Positions 1 to 8,265 are shown, counted from the stretch's first letter. The stretch: 64,000 nucleotides of DNA from Clostridiales bacterium (GCA_004558525.1 SFCQ01000008.1:1-64000); one strand, 5' to 3'. Notes: generated from the letters alone by a model not told the origin. Numbers and translations: made by a program.

Positions 1-93
1 AAGACGCTCCCCGGCTCGGTAGGCTGCGCTGGCAATGGCGCTCTGACCGGCGCTGCGCTTTATCTGTGCGATTGAAAAATGATAAAGTGCTAT
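1..93 (-). CDS. MobA/MobL-family relaxase, N-terminal fragment at window edge
   Basis: Reading the minus strand from base 93 gives 31 open codons up to the window edge. The product begins IALYHFSIAQIKRS and continues with SAIASAAYRAGERL, which fits the N-terminus of MobA/MobL (MOBQ) relaxases that nick the transfer origin of conjugative and mobilizable elements. It lies 2 bases after the DUF3847 gene, as expected for an operon. Odd point: the codon where the family normally has Met (before ALYHFS) is ATA, and the in-frame codons upstream are AGG, CTA, then TGA, so no ATG, GTG or TTG start is available. The rest of the gene is outside the window. Confidence 0.75.
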   Translation of the reverse strand, partial: MALYHFSIAQIKRSAGQSAIASAAYRAGERL

Positions 94-95
94 CC

Positions 96-413
96 TTAGT
101 CACCGCCTTTCTCCTGCCCGGAAATACGGGCGTGGTTTTCTACGGCAGACCGGATGAAATGCTCCGCCTGCGGCAGATTCAAAATGCTTTCCATGAGGGA
201 ATAAAATTCCGCTTCGGATAGCTCCTTTGTCTGTGGTGCAATGCTCTCAATAGCTGCCCCACGGGTAATCAGCCGGTGCGTCCTCTGTTTCCGGGAACCG
301 CTTTCCAGATACGCCTGCCAGTTTTTCAAACGCTGCATTTTCCGCTTTTCCCGTTCCAGCATGACAGTGGTTTTTTCATATTCCTGTTTCAACTGTTCCA
401 AAGATTTTTCCAT
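96..413 (-). CDS. DUF3847 family protein (mobile-element accessory)
   Basis: This 105-residue protein is highly charged. Residues 1-45 (MEKSLEQLKQEYEK onward) look like a coiled coil rich in Glu, Lys and Arg, followed by a short globular tail. It resembles DUF3847 proteins, which sit directly upstream of MobA/MobL relaxases in Bacillota elements; that arrangement is seen here. The role is unknown; a relaxosome accessory function is inference. The start at 413 is chosen because AAAGGA lies 9 bases upstream; a longer frame from 452 has no ribosome site. Confidence 0.75.
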   Translation of the reverse strand: MEKSLEQLKQEYEKTTVMLEREKRKMQRLKNWQAYLESGSRKQRTHRLITRGAAIESIAPQTKELSEAEFYSLMESILNLPQAEHFIRSAVENHARISGQEKGGD

Positions 414-452
414 GTTCTCACATCCTTTGCTTATAAGATAAAGAAAGACCAT

Positions 453-699
453 CCGCAGACGGTCAGTGTGCCGTTATCGTTTCATCAGACTTTGCGGCTG
501 TGACAAGCCGGTACGGATTGACACAGGCACAAAGTACACAGGGGATAGCCGCTTTAGCGGCGCAAGGGGGTGCAGCCACCTTGTCGGAGCGAAGCGAACG
601 CAGACCTCGGACTGCTGATTTTATCAGCGGCAGAGGTAAGCTCCGCAGGACGCACGATACATGGTCTTTAGACTATGTATAGAAGTGCGCCCTTAGTTC
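453..699. other. Non-coding stretch of the mobile element with hairpins
   Basis: No convincing gene is seen. The stretch contains short inverted repeats (for example GCCGCTTTAGCGGC near 548-561) and a 17-base string at 644-660 that recurs exactly at 16256-16272. It might hold an oriT or promoter for the relaxase operon because it lies just upstream of DUF3847 and the relaxase, but no nick site could be recognised. Confidence 0.4.
644..660. repeat. 17-base motif shared with the 16.2 kb insert, copy 1
   Basis: The string CGCAGGACGCACGATAC occurs here and at 16256-16272. In both places AGAAGTG follows about 17-20 bases later, and a variant of the string TAGCCGCTTTA.CGGCGCAA lies about 90-100 bases before it. 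The shared layout suggests a common origin rather than chance. Confidence 0.6.
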
Positions 700-903
700 C
701 TAAGGGATTTTGCCGTTTCCGGCAGTTTTGTCCTTTTTCTTGGAACGCTTGGAAAGATACTTCGGGCAGTCAACCACAACCGCCCGGAAGCTCTGTTTAC
801 ATTCGTGCCGGCATTTCCGGCACAGCTCGTTGTAAGTGATACGGCTGCGGTCATTTAAGAAAAAAGACCATTCCAGCCGCCGCTTGTTACTCATTCTTGC
901 CAT
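700..903 (-). CDS. Small Cys-rich basic protein of conjugative element
   Basis: This 67-residue, strongly basic protein has a CRKCRHEC cluster at residues 28-35 and another Cys at about 46, suggesting a small metal-binding fold. The C-terminal third is Lys/Arg-rich (SKRSKKKDK). The start at 903 is supported by AAAGGAG 6 bases upstream. It lies between the HTH gene and the DUF3847-relaxase pair, all on the minus strand. Similar small proteins are common in Bacillota integrative elements but have no known function. The product name is left open. Confidence 0.6.
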   Translation of the reverse strand: MARMSNKRRLEWSFFLNDRSRITYNELCRKCRHECKQSFRAVVVDCPKYLSKRSKKKDKTAGNGKIP

Positions 904-1049
904 AACCGGCTCCTTTCTCCGTTTCTATTTGATGTACGCAGATAGGCTGTTTTGGTGTAGCGTTTCGGTATCATTTTCAAGGTTTTTTCCCTCTGTACGC
1001 CCCTTTAGAAAGGGCGGTAGTATTGCAGACAGGGAAAGATACTACACGC

Positions 1050-1274
1050 TTATTTGTCGCTTCCCGGTACGGTTTCGGAGCCTTTTGCCATCCATTCAAA
1101 GAAAGCAACCTTGCTGACCTTAATAAGCCTGCCCCTGCGGAACGCCGGAAAGCCGGGGGTGTGTACCAGCTCATAGGCGCTCGCTCTTGAAATTCCCATA
1201 ATCCGCTGAATGTCCGCCACATCCAGAACCAGCGGTAAATCCTCGTAGCTGTTCAATCTCTTTTTATCGTTCAT
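1050..1274 (-). CDS. Excisionase-like HTH DNA-binding protein
   Basis: This 74-residue protein matches the small winged-helix HTH_17/excisionase type: VLDVADIQRIMGISRASAYE contains the helix-turn-helix and is followed by FPAFRRGRLIKVSKVAFFEWM, the wing and last helix. Such proteins bend DNA at attachment sites or regulate excision and transfer genes of integrative elements. The start at 1274 has GGGAGG 7 bases upstream; the frame is open to 1295 but without a ribosome site there. It is the first gene of the minus-strand element cluster. Confidence 0.75.
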   Translation of the reverse strand: MNDKKRLNSYEDLPLVLDVADIQRIMGISRASAYELVHTPGFPAFRRGRLIKVSKVAFFEWMAKGSETVPGSDK

Positions 1275-1441
1275 ACTGTTCCTCCCATAAATCAAATAGG
1301 TTATCCTGCGGTGTTTCCCTGCATTGGTGCGCCGGATGCGTCACTTCTCCTGCCGGTCATATCCCTTTTGGACGGTCATTCACTTGTCAAGATACTTTGT
1401 GGTACGAAATTACCAACTGCAATCATCATAGCGGACTATCC

Positions 1442-1470
1442 TTGACAAAACAATGCTTCTGCGATACCAT
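1442..1470 (+). promoter_or_regulatory. Sigma-70-type promoter for the DUF6076 gene
   Basis: TTGACA at 1442-1447 and TACCAT at 1465-1470 are separated by 17 bases, 59 bases upstream of the chosen ATG at 1529. Confidence 0.5.
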
Positions 1471-1528
1471 GAGCGTAATAGATATAACTAAATTATATAA
1501 TTACCATAAGAAAAGACAGGGGATAGGG

Positions 1529-2575
1529 ATGGAGAATCAGTTTATACGGCATGAGCCATGTTTTGAGCGAATTTTGTTTGTCCTGACGCTGGACAGGAAG
1601 AAAATGAAAGAGCGGATTTTGATTGGGGAAGAACAGCAGATCCGCTTCCGGCTGAATGGAAGCCAAAACACAGAGGTGCTTTGTGATATGACACGCCCAT
1701 TGGGAACTTTTTTGATAAACTTTGAGCGTGACACGGGCAGAGATTGGAACTTATACGGGCTTTCTCCACTACGGCAAGCCCTCCACTCCAACCGATGGAA
1801 ACAGCCGAAGCTGGAGCAGGCGGCAAGCGAATTTCTCTGGGGGAAATATCTTAGCAATGATCCTTTGAAAATGTATGTGGCGTTTCGTATCTGGAACAGC
1901 TATCTGCTTGCCAGAGAACCCCGTGACCGTAACGCTGCCTGTGACCGCTTCATGGATAAAATGAGCAGCCTGACCGGGGTATTCCATAACGAAACCATGA
2001 GCTTTGACAGAGAGACAGGAAAACCGAAACATTTTCAAGCTGGCAGCCTTTATTTCAAAGGCGCATCGTCAGAAGATACCCGGCTTGACCTCTGGTTCCC
2101 GGACAACCGGCGCACAGAAGAATGTGTGTCTGCCTATGCGTCCTTCTACCCGTTGATTACCTATTATCTGAACCGGCTGAATGACTGGGGACTTTGCTTC
2201 CGGCGGTGCAAGGTCTGCGGGAAATATTTTCTGGCAAAGAGCCAGAGGTATGAACTGTGCAGCGATAAGTGCCGCAAAGCACAGGCGCTTCAAAACAAGC
2301 GGGAATTTGACGAGAGGGCAAGAGAAAATAACTATGACCTGCTTTATAAAAATGAATGCCAGAACTGGCGCAACAAAATAAACCGGGTAAAAAATACCGC
2401 AGGCTTTCCGGCTGACCGTCTGGAAAAAATACAGGCTGCCTTTTCCGACTTTAAGAAAGAAGCCTTACAGAGAAAAAAGGCTGTAAAAACAGGAACAGCC
2501 AGCCCGAAAGAATTTACGGACTGGCTGTATCAGCAGAGTAATGTAATTGTGGAACTGACAGAAAAATCTTTTTGA
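1529..2575 (+). CDS. DUF6076-type zinc-finger protein of mobile element
   Basis: This 348-residue protein has no signal peptide or membrane segment. Around residues 225-250 it carries a treble-clef-like cluster, CKVCGKYFLAKSQRYELCSD followed by KCRKAQ, typical of the C-terminal zinc finger in DUF6076 proteins from Bacillota mobile elements. The C-terminus is Lys-rich and helical. The function is unknown; nucleic-acid binding is inferred from the zinc cluster. The start at 1529 follows an AGGGGATAGGG ribosome site; the frame is open to 1397 but without support. It is transcribed away from the relaxase cluster. Confidence 0.65.
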   Translation: MENQFIRHEPCFERILFVLTLDRKKMKERILIGEEQQIRFRLNGSQNTEVLCDMTRPLGTFLINFERDTGRDWNLYGLSPLRQALHSNRWKQPKLEQAASEFLWGKYLSNDPLKMYVAFRIWNSYLLAREPRDRNAACDRFMDKMSSLTGVFHNETMSFDRETGKPKHFQAGSLYFKGASSEDTRLDLWFPDNRRTEECVSAYASFYPLITYYLNRLNDWGLCFRRCKVCGKYFLAKSQRYELCSDKCRKAQALQNKREFDERARENNYDLLYKNECQNWRNKINRVKNTAGFPADRLEKIQAAFSDFKKEALQRKKAVKTGTASPKEFTDWLYQQSNVIVELTEKSF

Positions 2576-2581
2576 AATTCC

Positions 2582-2610
2582 TTGCTTTATTTCGCTTAAA
2601 CGAATATAAT
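2582..2610 (+). promoter_or_regulatory. Defence-operon promoter with dyad between -35 and -10
   Basis: TTGCTT (2582-2587) and TATAAT (2605-2610) are spaced by exactly 17 bases. The spacer contains an imperfect palindrome, TTCGCTTAAACGAA (2591-2604, 12 of 14 positions symmetric), placed where a repressor would block RNA polymerase. The first gene downstream encodes a small HTH protein, so self-regulation is a reasonable inference. Confidence 0.6.
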
Positions 2611-2654
2611 TATATCAGTTTTCAAAACAAACATACAGGTTCGAGGTGTCGCAA

Positions 2655-2867
2655 GTGAATGGATATATAACGGTTCAAGAAGCTGCTAAAAAATGGGGCG
2701 TAACGCCACGTCAGGTTCAAATTCTTTGCAAAGAAAACAAAATTGTCGGCGCTATGCGTATGAGCCGCATTTGGATTATTCCTGAGTACGCTAAAAAGCC
2801 TACCAACAGCAAGCGAACTTCAAATAAGACTGGAGGAAAAAAGATTGTTGCAACGCACTCTATATAA
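2655..2867 (+). CDS. Small HTH regulator of the defence operon
   Basis: This 70-residue protein starts at GTG 2655 with GAGGTG 6 bases upstream; an in-frame GTG at 2646 lies inside that ribosome site. Residues 3-55 (GYITVQEAAKKWGVTPRQVQ, then ILCKENKI, then SRIWIIPEYAKKP) fit the MerR/excisionase-like HTH_17 fold. The tail is basic (NSKRTSNKTGGKK). Its end overlaps the methyltransferase 1 start by 23 bases, so it is the first gene of the operon. By analogy with controller proteins of restriction-modification loci it probably controls operon expression, possibly through the dyad at 2591-2604. Confidence 0.75.
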   Translation: MNGYITVQEAAKKWGVTPRQVQILCKENKIVGAMRMSRIWIIPEYAKKPTNSKRTSNKTGGKKIVATHSI

Positions 2868-3945
2868 AAAGCAAAATATTGATTTGTCCTCCGCGCCTTG
2901 GACGATGCATGAGTTTTTTGCGGGAAGCGGGTTAGTCGCATACGGTTTAAAAGGCATGTTTGCGCCAATTTGGGCTAACGATATTAGCGAACAGAAAGCG
3001 GCTGTATATGAAGCCAATTTTGGATACAAACATTTTGAACTTAATGATATAAAAAACGTTAATGGTAGAGATTTGCCTTTTGCTCATTTGTCTTGGGCTA
3101 GTTTTCCGTGTCAGGATTTATCTTTAGCAGGTTCTTTAGGCGGTATTCATGCGTCCCGAAGCGGATTGGTATGGGAATGGCTGCGCGTATTAGATGAAAT
3201 GGAAGAAAAACCTCGTATATTAGCCTTAGAGAATGTAACCGGCTTACTTTCCACAAACGGCGGCAATAATTATCGGGTTCTCCATATGGCGCTTGTGGAG
3301 CGTGGCTATGACTGCGGCGCTATCGTTTTAAATGCCTCTCACTTTGTTCCGCAGTCAAGACCGAGAGTTTTTGTTATTGCTGTGCAGCAGGGTTATGAAA
3401 TTCCTGCATATCTGACCGGAAGCTCTCCTTGCTGGCTACATAATAAAGCTGCCTCCGATTTGGGAAAAACTTTACCCGGATGGATTTGGTGGCAAGCGGA
3501 GAAACCTCCGCGCCGCCACAGCACATTAAAAGATATCATTGAAGAAGCAAAATTTGACAAAGATACTGTACTGCCGCTTATTCCAAAACGACATCAGATC
3601 AAGCTAAATGAGCACGACACGATTTATGCTACGGGCTATCGCCGAACACGTCATGGAGAGCAGCAACTAGAATTGCGCTTCGATGGTATTGCCGGTTGTT
3701 TACGAACGCCAGAAGGCGGAAGTAGCAAACAATATTTAGTTGTGAAAAAAAACAATGAAATTCATGCTCGCCTATTAACTGTTCGCGAAGCAGCTCGATT
3801 GATGGGAGCGCCAGATAGTTTTGTTCTCCCCGGAAGCTACAACGATGGTTATAAAGCGATGGGGGATGCCGTCGCAATGCCGGTCGCTCAGTTTATCGGA
3901 GAAAAATTTCTTATAAAACTTGCGGAGGCCGTATACAATGATTAG
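2845..3945 (+). CDS. DNA (cytosine-5) methyltransferase 1
   Basis: This 366-residue protein transfers methyl from S-adenosylmethionine to C5 of cytosine in a specific DNA site. Visible family motifs in order: FFAGSGLVAYGL (motif I, about residues 24-35), FPCQDLS with catalytic Cys 89 (motif IV), LENV (motif VI, 128-131), QSRPRVFVIAV (motif VIII) and GDAVAMPVAQFI near the C-terminus (motif X). The region between VIII and X is the target-recognition part and differs fully from methyltransferase 2. The start is TTG 2845 with GGAGG 8 bases upstream. It overlaps the next gene by 8 bases. The gene is markedly AT-richer than the host genes, a sign of transfer. Confidence 0.92.
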   Translation: MLQRTLYKKQNIDLSSAPWTMHEFFAGSGLVAYGLKGMFAPIWANDISEQKAAVYEANFGYKHFELNDIKNVNGRDLPFAHLSWASFPCQDLSLAGSLGGIHASRSGLVWEWLRVLDEMEEKPRILALENVTGLLSTNGGNNYRVLHMALVERGYDCGAIVLNASHFVPQSRPRVFVIAVQQGYEIPAYLTGSSPCWLHNKAASDLGKTLPGWIWWQAEKPPRRHSTLKDIIEEAKFDKDTVLPLIPKRHQIKLNEHDTIYATGYRRTRHGEQQLELRFDGIAGCLRTPEGGSSKQYLVVKKNNEIHARLLTVREAARLMGAPDSFVLPGSYNDGYKAMGDAVAMPVAQFIGEKFLIKLAEAVYND

Positions 3946-4873
3946 TACAGAAGAAAGACTGAAAATATTTCAAGATGAAAACAATATTTACACAAAGGGG
4001 CCACTGTCGTTAGTGGTTCAATTTACCAGATTGGTTCAGGATAAAGAATTCCCGTTAAATCCAGACGATTTTCAAACAAGCAGCAAAGGTCAGGTCGTTG
4101 GACTTGGCGGCGGGAATCTCAAAAAGATTTTAAGAGAGCATGGCATTACTCAACAGCTATCTGCGGAAGGTGGGCGTACCAGTCGCGGAAGTATGGGGTT
4201 GATGATAAAATACGTTGATTTTCTCAACGCATGGACCGAAGAAGAAACGGTTGATTTTTCAATTGTGGAAGAATTTTGGGCAGAACAAGTTAGAGAATAT
4301 TTCAGAAATCAGCCGTTTGTTTTGACCGCAGATACTTCCAAAACTATTGGAGCAAACTTAGACGAATTATTTGAACAGGCTAAGAAACGTCAGAAACAAA
4401 ATCCGGGAACGCAGTATTTGGGAACGGTTTTGCAACACTTAGTATCCGCAAAATTATGTCTTATTATGCCTGAAAATGCATTTGAGATTCATGGCGCTTC
4501 TGTTGCAGACGCACCAACTGAACGAAGCGGCGATTTTGTTATAAACAACACGATTATCCATTGTACAACAATGCCCGGCGCTTTGCTGATTGAAAAATGC
4601 AAGGCGAACTTGCGCGGCGGATGCCATCCTGTCATCATTACAATTTTTGAACGTGTACATACAGCCTTAAATCTTGCGGAAGATGCCGGTCTTGCCGGGC
4701 GCGTTGAGGTTTGGGATATTCAGCAATTCCTTTCGGCCAATGTGTATGAGCATAGCCTTTTTGATGAGAGCAAGAGAAATTCTACGCTTTCAGATATTAT
4801 TGGTCGCTACAATAAAATTGTTCTTGAGGCGGAAACCGATCCGAGCCTCCGTATTGAATTTGAGGCGAGATAA
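3938..4873 (+). CDS. DUF4928 family protein, candidate restriction nuclease
   Basis: This 311-residue soluble protein starts at ATG 3938 with GCGGAGG upstream. It matches DUF4928, a family seen next to C5 methyltransferases, with no established activity. The N-terminal half is helical with a Gly-rich piece (GQVVGLGGGNLKKILREHG, about 52-70). The C-terminal half has GDFVINNTIIHCTTMPG (about 198-214), then IEKCKANL and HPVIITIFERV, an alternation of buried strands with one conserved-looking Asp that recalls the PD-(D/E)XK nuclease core, but no canonical ExK is present. By position between the methyltransferase and Vsr it is the best candidate for the restriction enzyme; this is inference. Confidence 0.7.
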   Translation: MISTEERLKIFQDENNIYTKGPLSLVVQFTRLVQDKEFPLNPDDFQTSSKGQVVGLGGGNLKKILREHGITQQLSAEGGRTSRGSMGLMIKYVDFLNAWTEEETVDFSIVEEFWAEQVREYFRNQPFVLTADTSKTIGANLDELFEQAKKRQKQNPGTQYLGTVLQHLVSAKLCLIMPENAFEIHGASVADAPTERSGDFVINNTIIHCTTMPGALLIEKCKANLRGGCHPVIITIFERVHTALNLAEDAGLAGRVEVWDIQQFLSANVYEHSLFDESKRNSTLSDIIGRYNKIVLEAETDPSLRIEFEAR

Positions 4874-4878
4874 TTGTC

Positions 4879-5316
4879 ATGGCCGATATTTTTGACGATG
4901 AAAAGCGCTCTGAAATAATGCGAAAAGTTAAATCTAAAAAGAACAAATCAACAGAACTGCGGTTGATAGATATATTCAAACAAAATGGCATTACCGGCTG
5001 GAAGCGCAATTATCCGGTCAAAGGGCATCCCGACTTTGTGTTTCAAAAAGAAAAAATTGCGGTGTTTGTAGACGGTTGCTTTTGGCACGGTCACGATTGC
5101 CGGAACACGCGTCCGGCGGAAAATCAGGAATACTGGCAAAAGAAGCGCGAGCGCAATATGAAACACGACAAGGAAGTAACGGCCATGTTTGAATCGCGCG
5201 GCTGGAAAGTTTTGCGGATTTGGGAATGTGAATTAAAAAAGAAAAACGAAGCTATATTGGTCGAAAAGATTCAATCAATATTGATGAGTCGTTCTTCTGA
5301 AAGGATACAACGATGA
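4879..5316 (+). CDS. vsr: Very short patch repair (Vsr) mismatch endonuclease
   Basis: This 145-residue protein nicks DNA 5' of T:G mismatches made by deamination of 5-methylcytosine, protecting methylated sites from C-to-T mutation. Family motifs seen: RSEIMRKVKSKKNKSTE at the N-terminus, GHPDFVF with the metal-binding Asp (about residues 48-54), FVDGCFWHGHDC (about 62-73, zinc and active-site residues) and RNMKHDKEV. It follows DUF4928 by 5 bases and overlaps methyltransferase 2 by 4 bases (ATGA). Vsr nucleases normally accompany C5 methyltransferases, which supports the reading of both neighbours. In some systems Vsr-like nucleases may themselves restrict DNA. Confidence 0.93.
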   Translation: MADIFDDEKRSEIMRKVKSKKNKSTELRLIDIFKQNGITGWKRNYPVKGHPDFVFQKEKIAVFVDGCFWHGHDCRNTRPAENQEYWQKKRERNMKHDKEVTAMFESRGWKVLRIWECELKKKNEAILVEKIQSILMSRSSERIQR

Positions 5317-6377
5317 CGATTAAAGCTGTTGATTTATTTTGTGGCGTAGGGGGACTTACTTATGGTTTGCAAAAAGCGGGTATCCCAGTTGTCGCAGGAA
5401 TTGATATAGATGATTCCTGCGAATACGCTTATACTCACAACAACAACTGCACATTTATTCACAAAAGTGTTGAAGATGTTACGGGGAAAGAAATACGTTC
5501 TCTTTTACGGGGAGCTGACGTTAAAATCCTTGTTGGATGTGCGCCTTGTCAACCTTTTTCGAGTCATCAAAAAGATAAACAAAACCGCTCTAAGCATAAA
5601 GATTGGAAATTGTTATACCAATTTGGACGGCTAGTAAGAGAAGTCCGTCCTCATATAGTGTCAATGGAGAATGTGCCAGAATTAGAGAAGGAGAAAGTTT
5701 TTAAAGATTTTATAGCCACGCTAGAAGGTTTGAATTATATTGTAAATTATCAAGTTGTAAATGTTGCAAATTATGGCGTACCTCAACGAAGGAAAAGATT
5801 AATTTTACTTGCGTCACGTCGCAAAGAAATAAAACTTATTGACGCAACACACCAAAAGCATCTGACGGTCAGAGATGCTATTGGCAATTTACCGAGAATT
5901 TCCGCTGGAGAAACAAATGTAAACGATAGTCTTCATGTATCGCCAGCGCTCTCTCCTATAAATTTGGAACGAATACAACATTCCGTTCCCGGTGGCACAT
6001 GGCATGATTGGCCTGAACGATTAGTATTAAATTGTCATAAGAAAGAAGGCGGAAAAACTTATGCATCGGTATATGGTAGAATGAAGTGGGATGATTTATC
6101 ACCCACTATTACCACACAATTTATTGGTTACGGAACTGGGCGTTTTGGACATCCAGAACAGGATAGGGCGATTACTCTACGGGAAGGCGCTATTTTGCAG
6201 TCTTTTCCCCCAGATTATCAATTCTTACCCAACGCCGCTAACGTTCCGATAAGAAAAATAGCGCGCCACATAGGAAATGCTGTTCCGCCTCGTTTAGGTG
6301 AAATAATCGGAGAAAGTATAATTAGGAGCCTACCTAAAAAAAGGGAAAAGAAAGCGACGAATACAGATGAAAGATAA
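5313..6377 (+). CDS. DNA (cytosine-5) methyltransferase 2
   Basis: This 354-residue protein is a second C5 methyltransferase. Motifs: VDLFCGVGGLTYGL (I, residues 6-19), GCAPCQPFS with catalytic Cys 79 (IV), MENV (VI, 118-121), GVPQRRKRLILLA (VIII), and IGNAVPPRLGEIIGESI (X). Its target-recognition region carries TITTQFIGYGTGRFGHP and is unlike methyltransferase 1, so the two enzymes probably methylate different sites or the two strands of an asymmetric site. The start ATG 5313 overlaps the vsr stop; its end overlaps the GHKL gene by 11 bases. Base composition is AT-rich like the rest of the operon. Confidence 0.93.
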   Translation: MTIKAVDLFCGVGGLTYGLQKAGIPVVAGIDIDDSCEYAYTHNNNCTFIHKSVEDVTGKEIRSLLRGADVKILVGCAPCQPFSSHQKDKQNRSKHKDWKLLYQFGRLVREVRPHIVSMENVPELEKEKVFKDFIATLEGLNYIVNYQVVNVANYGVPQRRKRLILLASRRKEIKLIDATHQKHLTVRDAIGNLPRISAGETNVNDSLHVSPALSPINLERIQHSVPGGTWHDWPERLVLNCHKKEGGKTYASVYGRMKWDDLSPTITTQFIGYGTGRFGHPEQDRAITLREGAILQSFPPDYQFLPNAANVPIRKIARHIGNAVPPRLGEIIGESIIRSLPKKREKKATNTDER

Positions 6378-8262
6378 AGAATACAAACTCAATATTGATC
6401 CCCGTATTTTAGAATTATTAGGTCCAAGTTTATATACAAACATTTATTATGTATTAGCAGAATTGATTGCTAACGCTTATGACGCGGACGCTCACAACGT
6501 ATATATCATTGCGAACAAAGATGATATTACCGTTGAAGACGATGGCAAAGGAATGTCCTACGCTGGCGGCGATATTCAGAAATATCTTAATGTTGCTGCG
6601 GTTTCCAGAAATACCGATGCTGAATCTTTGACCCCAATGAAAAGAAAAAAGATGGGGCGTAAAGGTGTAGGAAAATTAGCAGCTTTATCGGTTTCCGAAA
6701 ACGTCCTCATAAAGACAATTTCGAATGGAGAGAAATCCGGGTTTGTATTATCTCGCCATATCAATGATGACAATTTACTTGTACCGCTCGCTGATGAACA
6801 AATCGTTTTTGAAAGAGTGTCTGGCAACGGCACTTCTGTTGTCATGCAAAATCCGCAGTATAAACTTCATAGTACGTTAAAAGCAATTAAACGGAACTTA
6901 CTTAAAATATTCCCGTTAGTCAACGAGAATTTTAAAATACACTTGGTTCGCGGAACAGAGGAAGAAGTAATTGAAAACTTTGACAAGGAAATGATTTCGG
7001 AACTCTCTACGCTAATCACTTTGGGTGATGAATTTACATATCTTAACGATTTCTTCCAAACACCGTATGGAAATGAAATCGCAGAACTACGCAAAAATAG
7101 GCCATTGGCAACTACGCCTATTAGCATGGACGACAAATCTGGCATTGAACATACATACAATGTTGAAATAAAGGGATGGATAGGCACTTATACATCAACT
7201 CGCGGTAGAAAAGTAGAGTTGACAGATTTTCCTGATAATTTCATTTCTCTATATGCTAACCAGAAAATGGGAGAGTTTAATATACTTCCCGTGGTTGGTC
7301 AAAATAAATTGAACGAAGTTTATGTCGTTGGACAGCTTCATGTCGATATTTTTGAGTTGACAGAATTACCCGATATGGCTCTAAGCAATCGTCAAGGATA
7401 TAAGACTGATGATCCGCGTTATCAGGCGGTTCTAGATTATGTTAGAAAAACTTTATTGCCTGACGTTTTGAAAATGCGCGACTTGTTTGTGTCTTTAGGC
7501 AAAAAGAAAAAGGAAGAAAAGAAGTTAGAACAGCAACGGCAAAATGAGGCCTCATTTAAAAGGTCGGTAGATACTTTTAGGAAAAACACCGCTAAAAAAG
7601 CTGCCCGAAAAATTTCTTCTCGTTTAGGCATTAGCACGGAACAAGCTGATGAAGTAGAGGCGATACTTTCCGACGAAATAAATTCCAACAGCCCAGACAT
7701 GGGGATTAAAAGCATTATTGATTCTCAAAAGAAAAAATTGTTAATTAGTCAGACATATCGCGATAAAGATTTAGCGGATATTATTTACAATATGTTGGTA
7801 TTCAATAATGTGCCGCCAGAAGATATTATCTATACAAATTGTGATGATGAAGTGTCGCGTATTCCAGAAGGCGATGTAGGGAAAAGCGGAATATATGATT
7901 ATTTGCGTGATTTCTTTGTTGACAGTTACTCAACGCAAAAAATCTATGTTATTTTCGTTACAAGCCATAATACCAAAAGTTCATGGGGAGCATTAATGGA
8001 AGTCGGCGCAGCATGGATAACTCAAGTAGAGCATAAAATATTTAACATTTATGACTTCCGCCCGGAACATCCTTTGGACGATGAACAACAATGGCACTCA
8101 AGTTCCAGAGATGAAGATGGTAATCTGTATATGTCAAAATTAAGCGTAGATATTTTTGCACAAAAAATCGAATACATATGTGATAAATTGGGTTATAAAA
8201 AAAGAACTCGTCAAGAGAACAAAGATCATTTGTCAACCTTAGTGAAAGTTACGGCGCGTTAA
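6367..8262 (+). CDS. GHKL (MORC/MutL-like) ATPase fused to a TIR-like domain
   Basis: This 631-residue protein has an N-terminal GHKL ATPase: ELIANAYDAD (N box, Asn 36), EDDGKGM (57-63), GRKGVGKLAALS (97-108) and SGNGTSVVM (152-160) are the four ATP-binding motifs. Residues about 170-350 fit the S5-like transducer and linker. A Lys/Glu-rich coiled coil covers about 377-415. Residues 457-600 look like a TIR fold: KKLLISQTYRDKDLADIIYN (first strand and helix), IYVIFVTSHNTKSSWGALME, with Glu 545 at the position of the catalytic Glu of TIR NADases. GHKL ATPases next to methyltransferases and Vsr are the MORC-related restriction systems described by Iyer, Abhiman and Aravind (2008). The TIR-like tail suggests an NAD-consuming or signalling effector; that is inference. 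Confidence 0.85.
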   Translation: MKDKEYKLNIDPRILELLGPSLYTNIYYVLAELIANAYDADAHNVYIIANKDDITVEDDGKGMSYAGGDIQKYLNVAAVSRNTDAESLTPMKRKKMGRKGVGKLAALSVSENVLIKTISNGEKSGFVLSRHINDDNLLVPLADEQIVFERVSGNGTSVVMQNPQYKLHSTLKAIKRNLLKIFPLVNENFKIHLVRGTEEEVIENFDKEMISELSTLITLGDEFTYLNDFFQTPYGNEIAELRKNRPLATTPISMDDKSGIEHTYNVEIKGWIGTYTSTRGRKVELTDFPDNFISLYANQKMGEFNILPVVGQNKLNEVYVVGQLHVDIFELTELPDMALSNRQGYKTDDPRYQAVLDYVRKTLLPDVLKMRDLFVSLGKKKKEEKKLEQQRQNEASFKRSVDTFRKNTAKKAARKISSRLGISTEQADEVEAILSDEINSNSPDMGIKSIIDSQKKKLLISQTYRDKDLADIIYNMLVFNNVPPEDIIYTNCDDEVSRIPEGDVGKSGIYDYLRDFFVDSYSTQKIYVIFVTSHNTKSSWGALMEVGAAWITQVEHKIFNIYDFRPEHPLDDEQQWHSSSRDEDGNLYMSKLSVDIFAQKIEYICDKLGYKKRTRQENKDHLSTLVKVTAR

Positions 8263-8265
8263 TAT

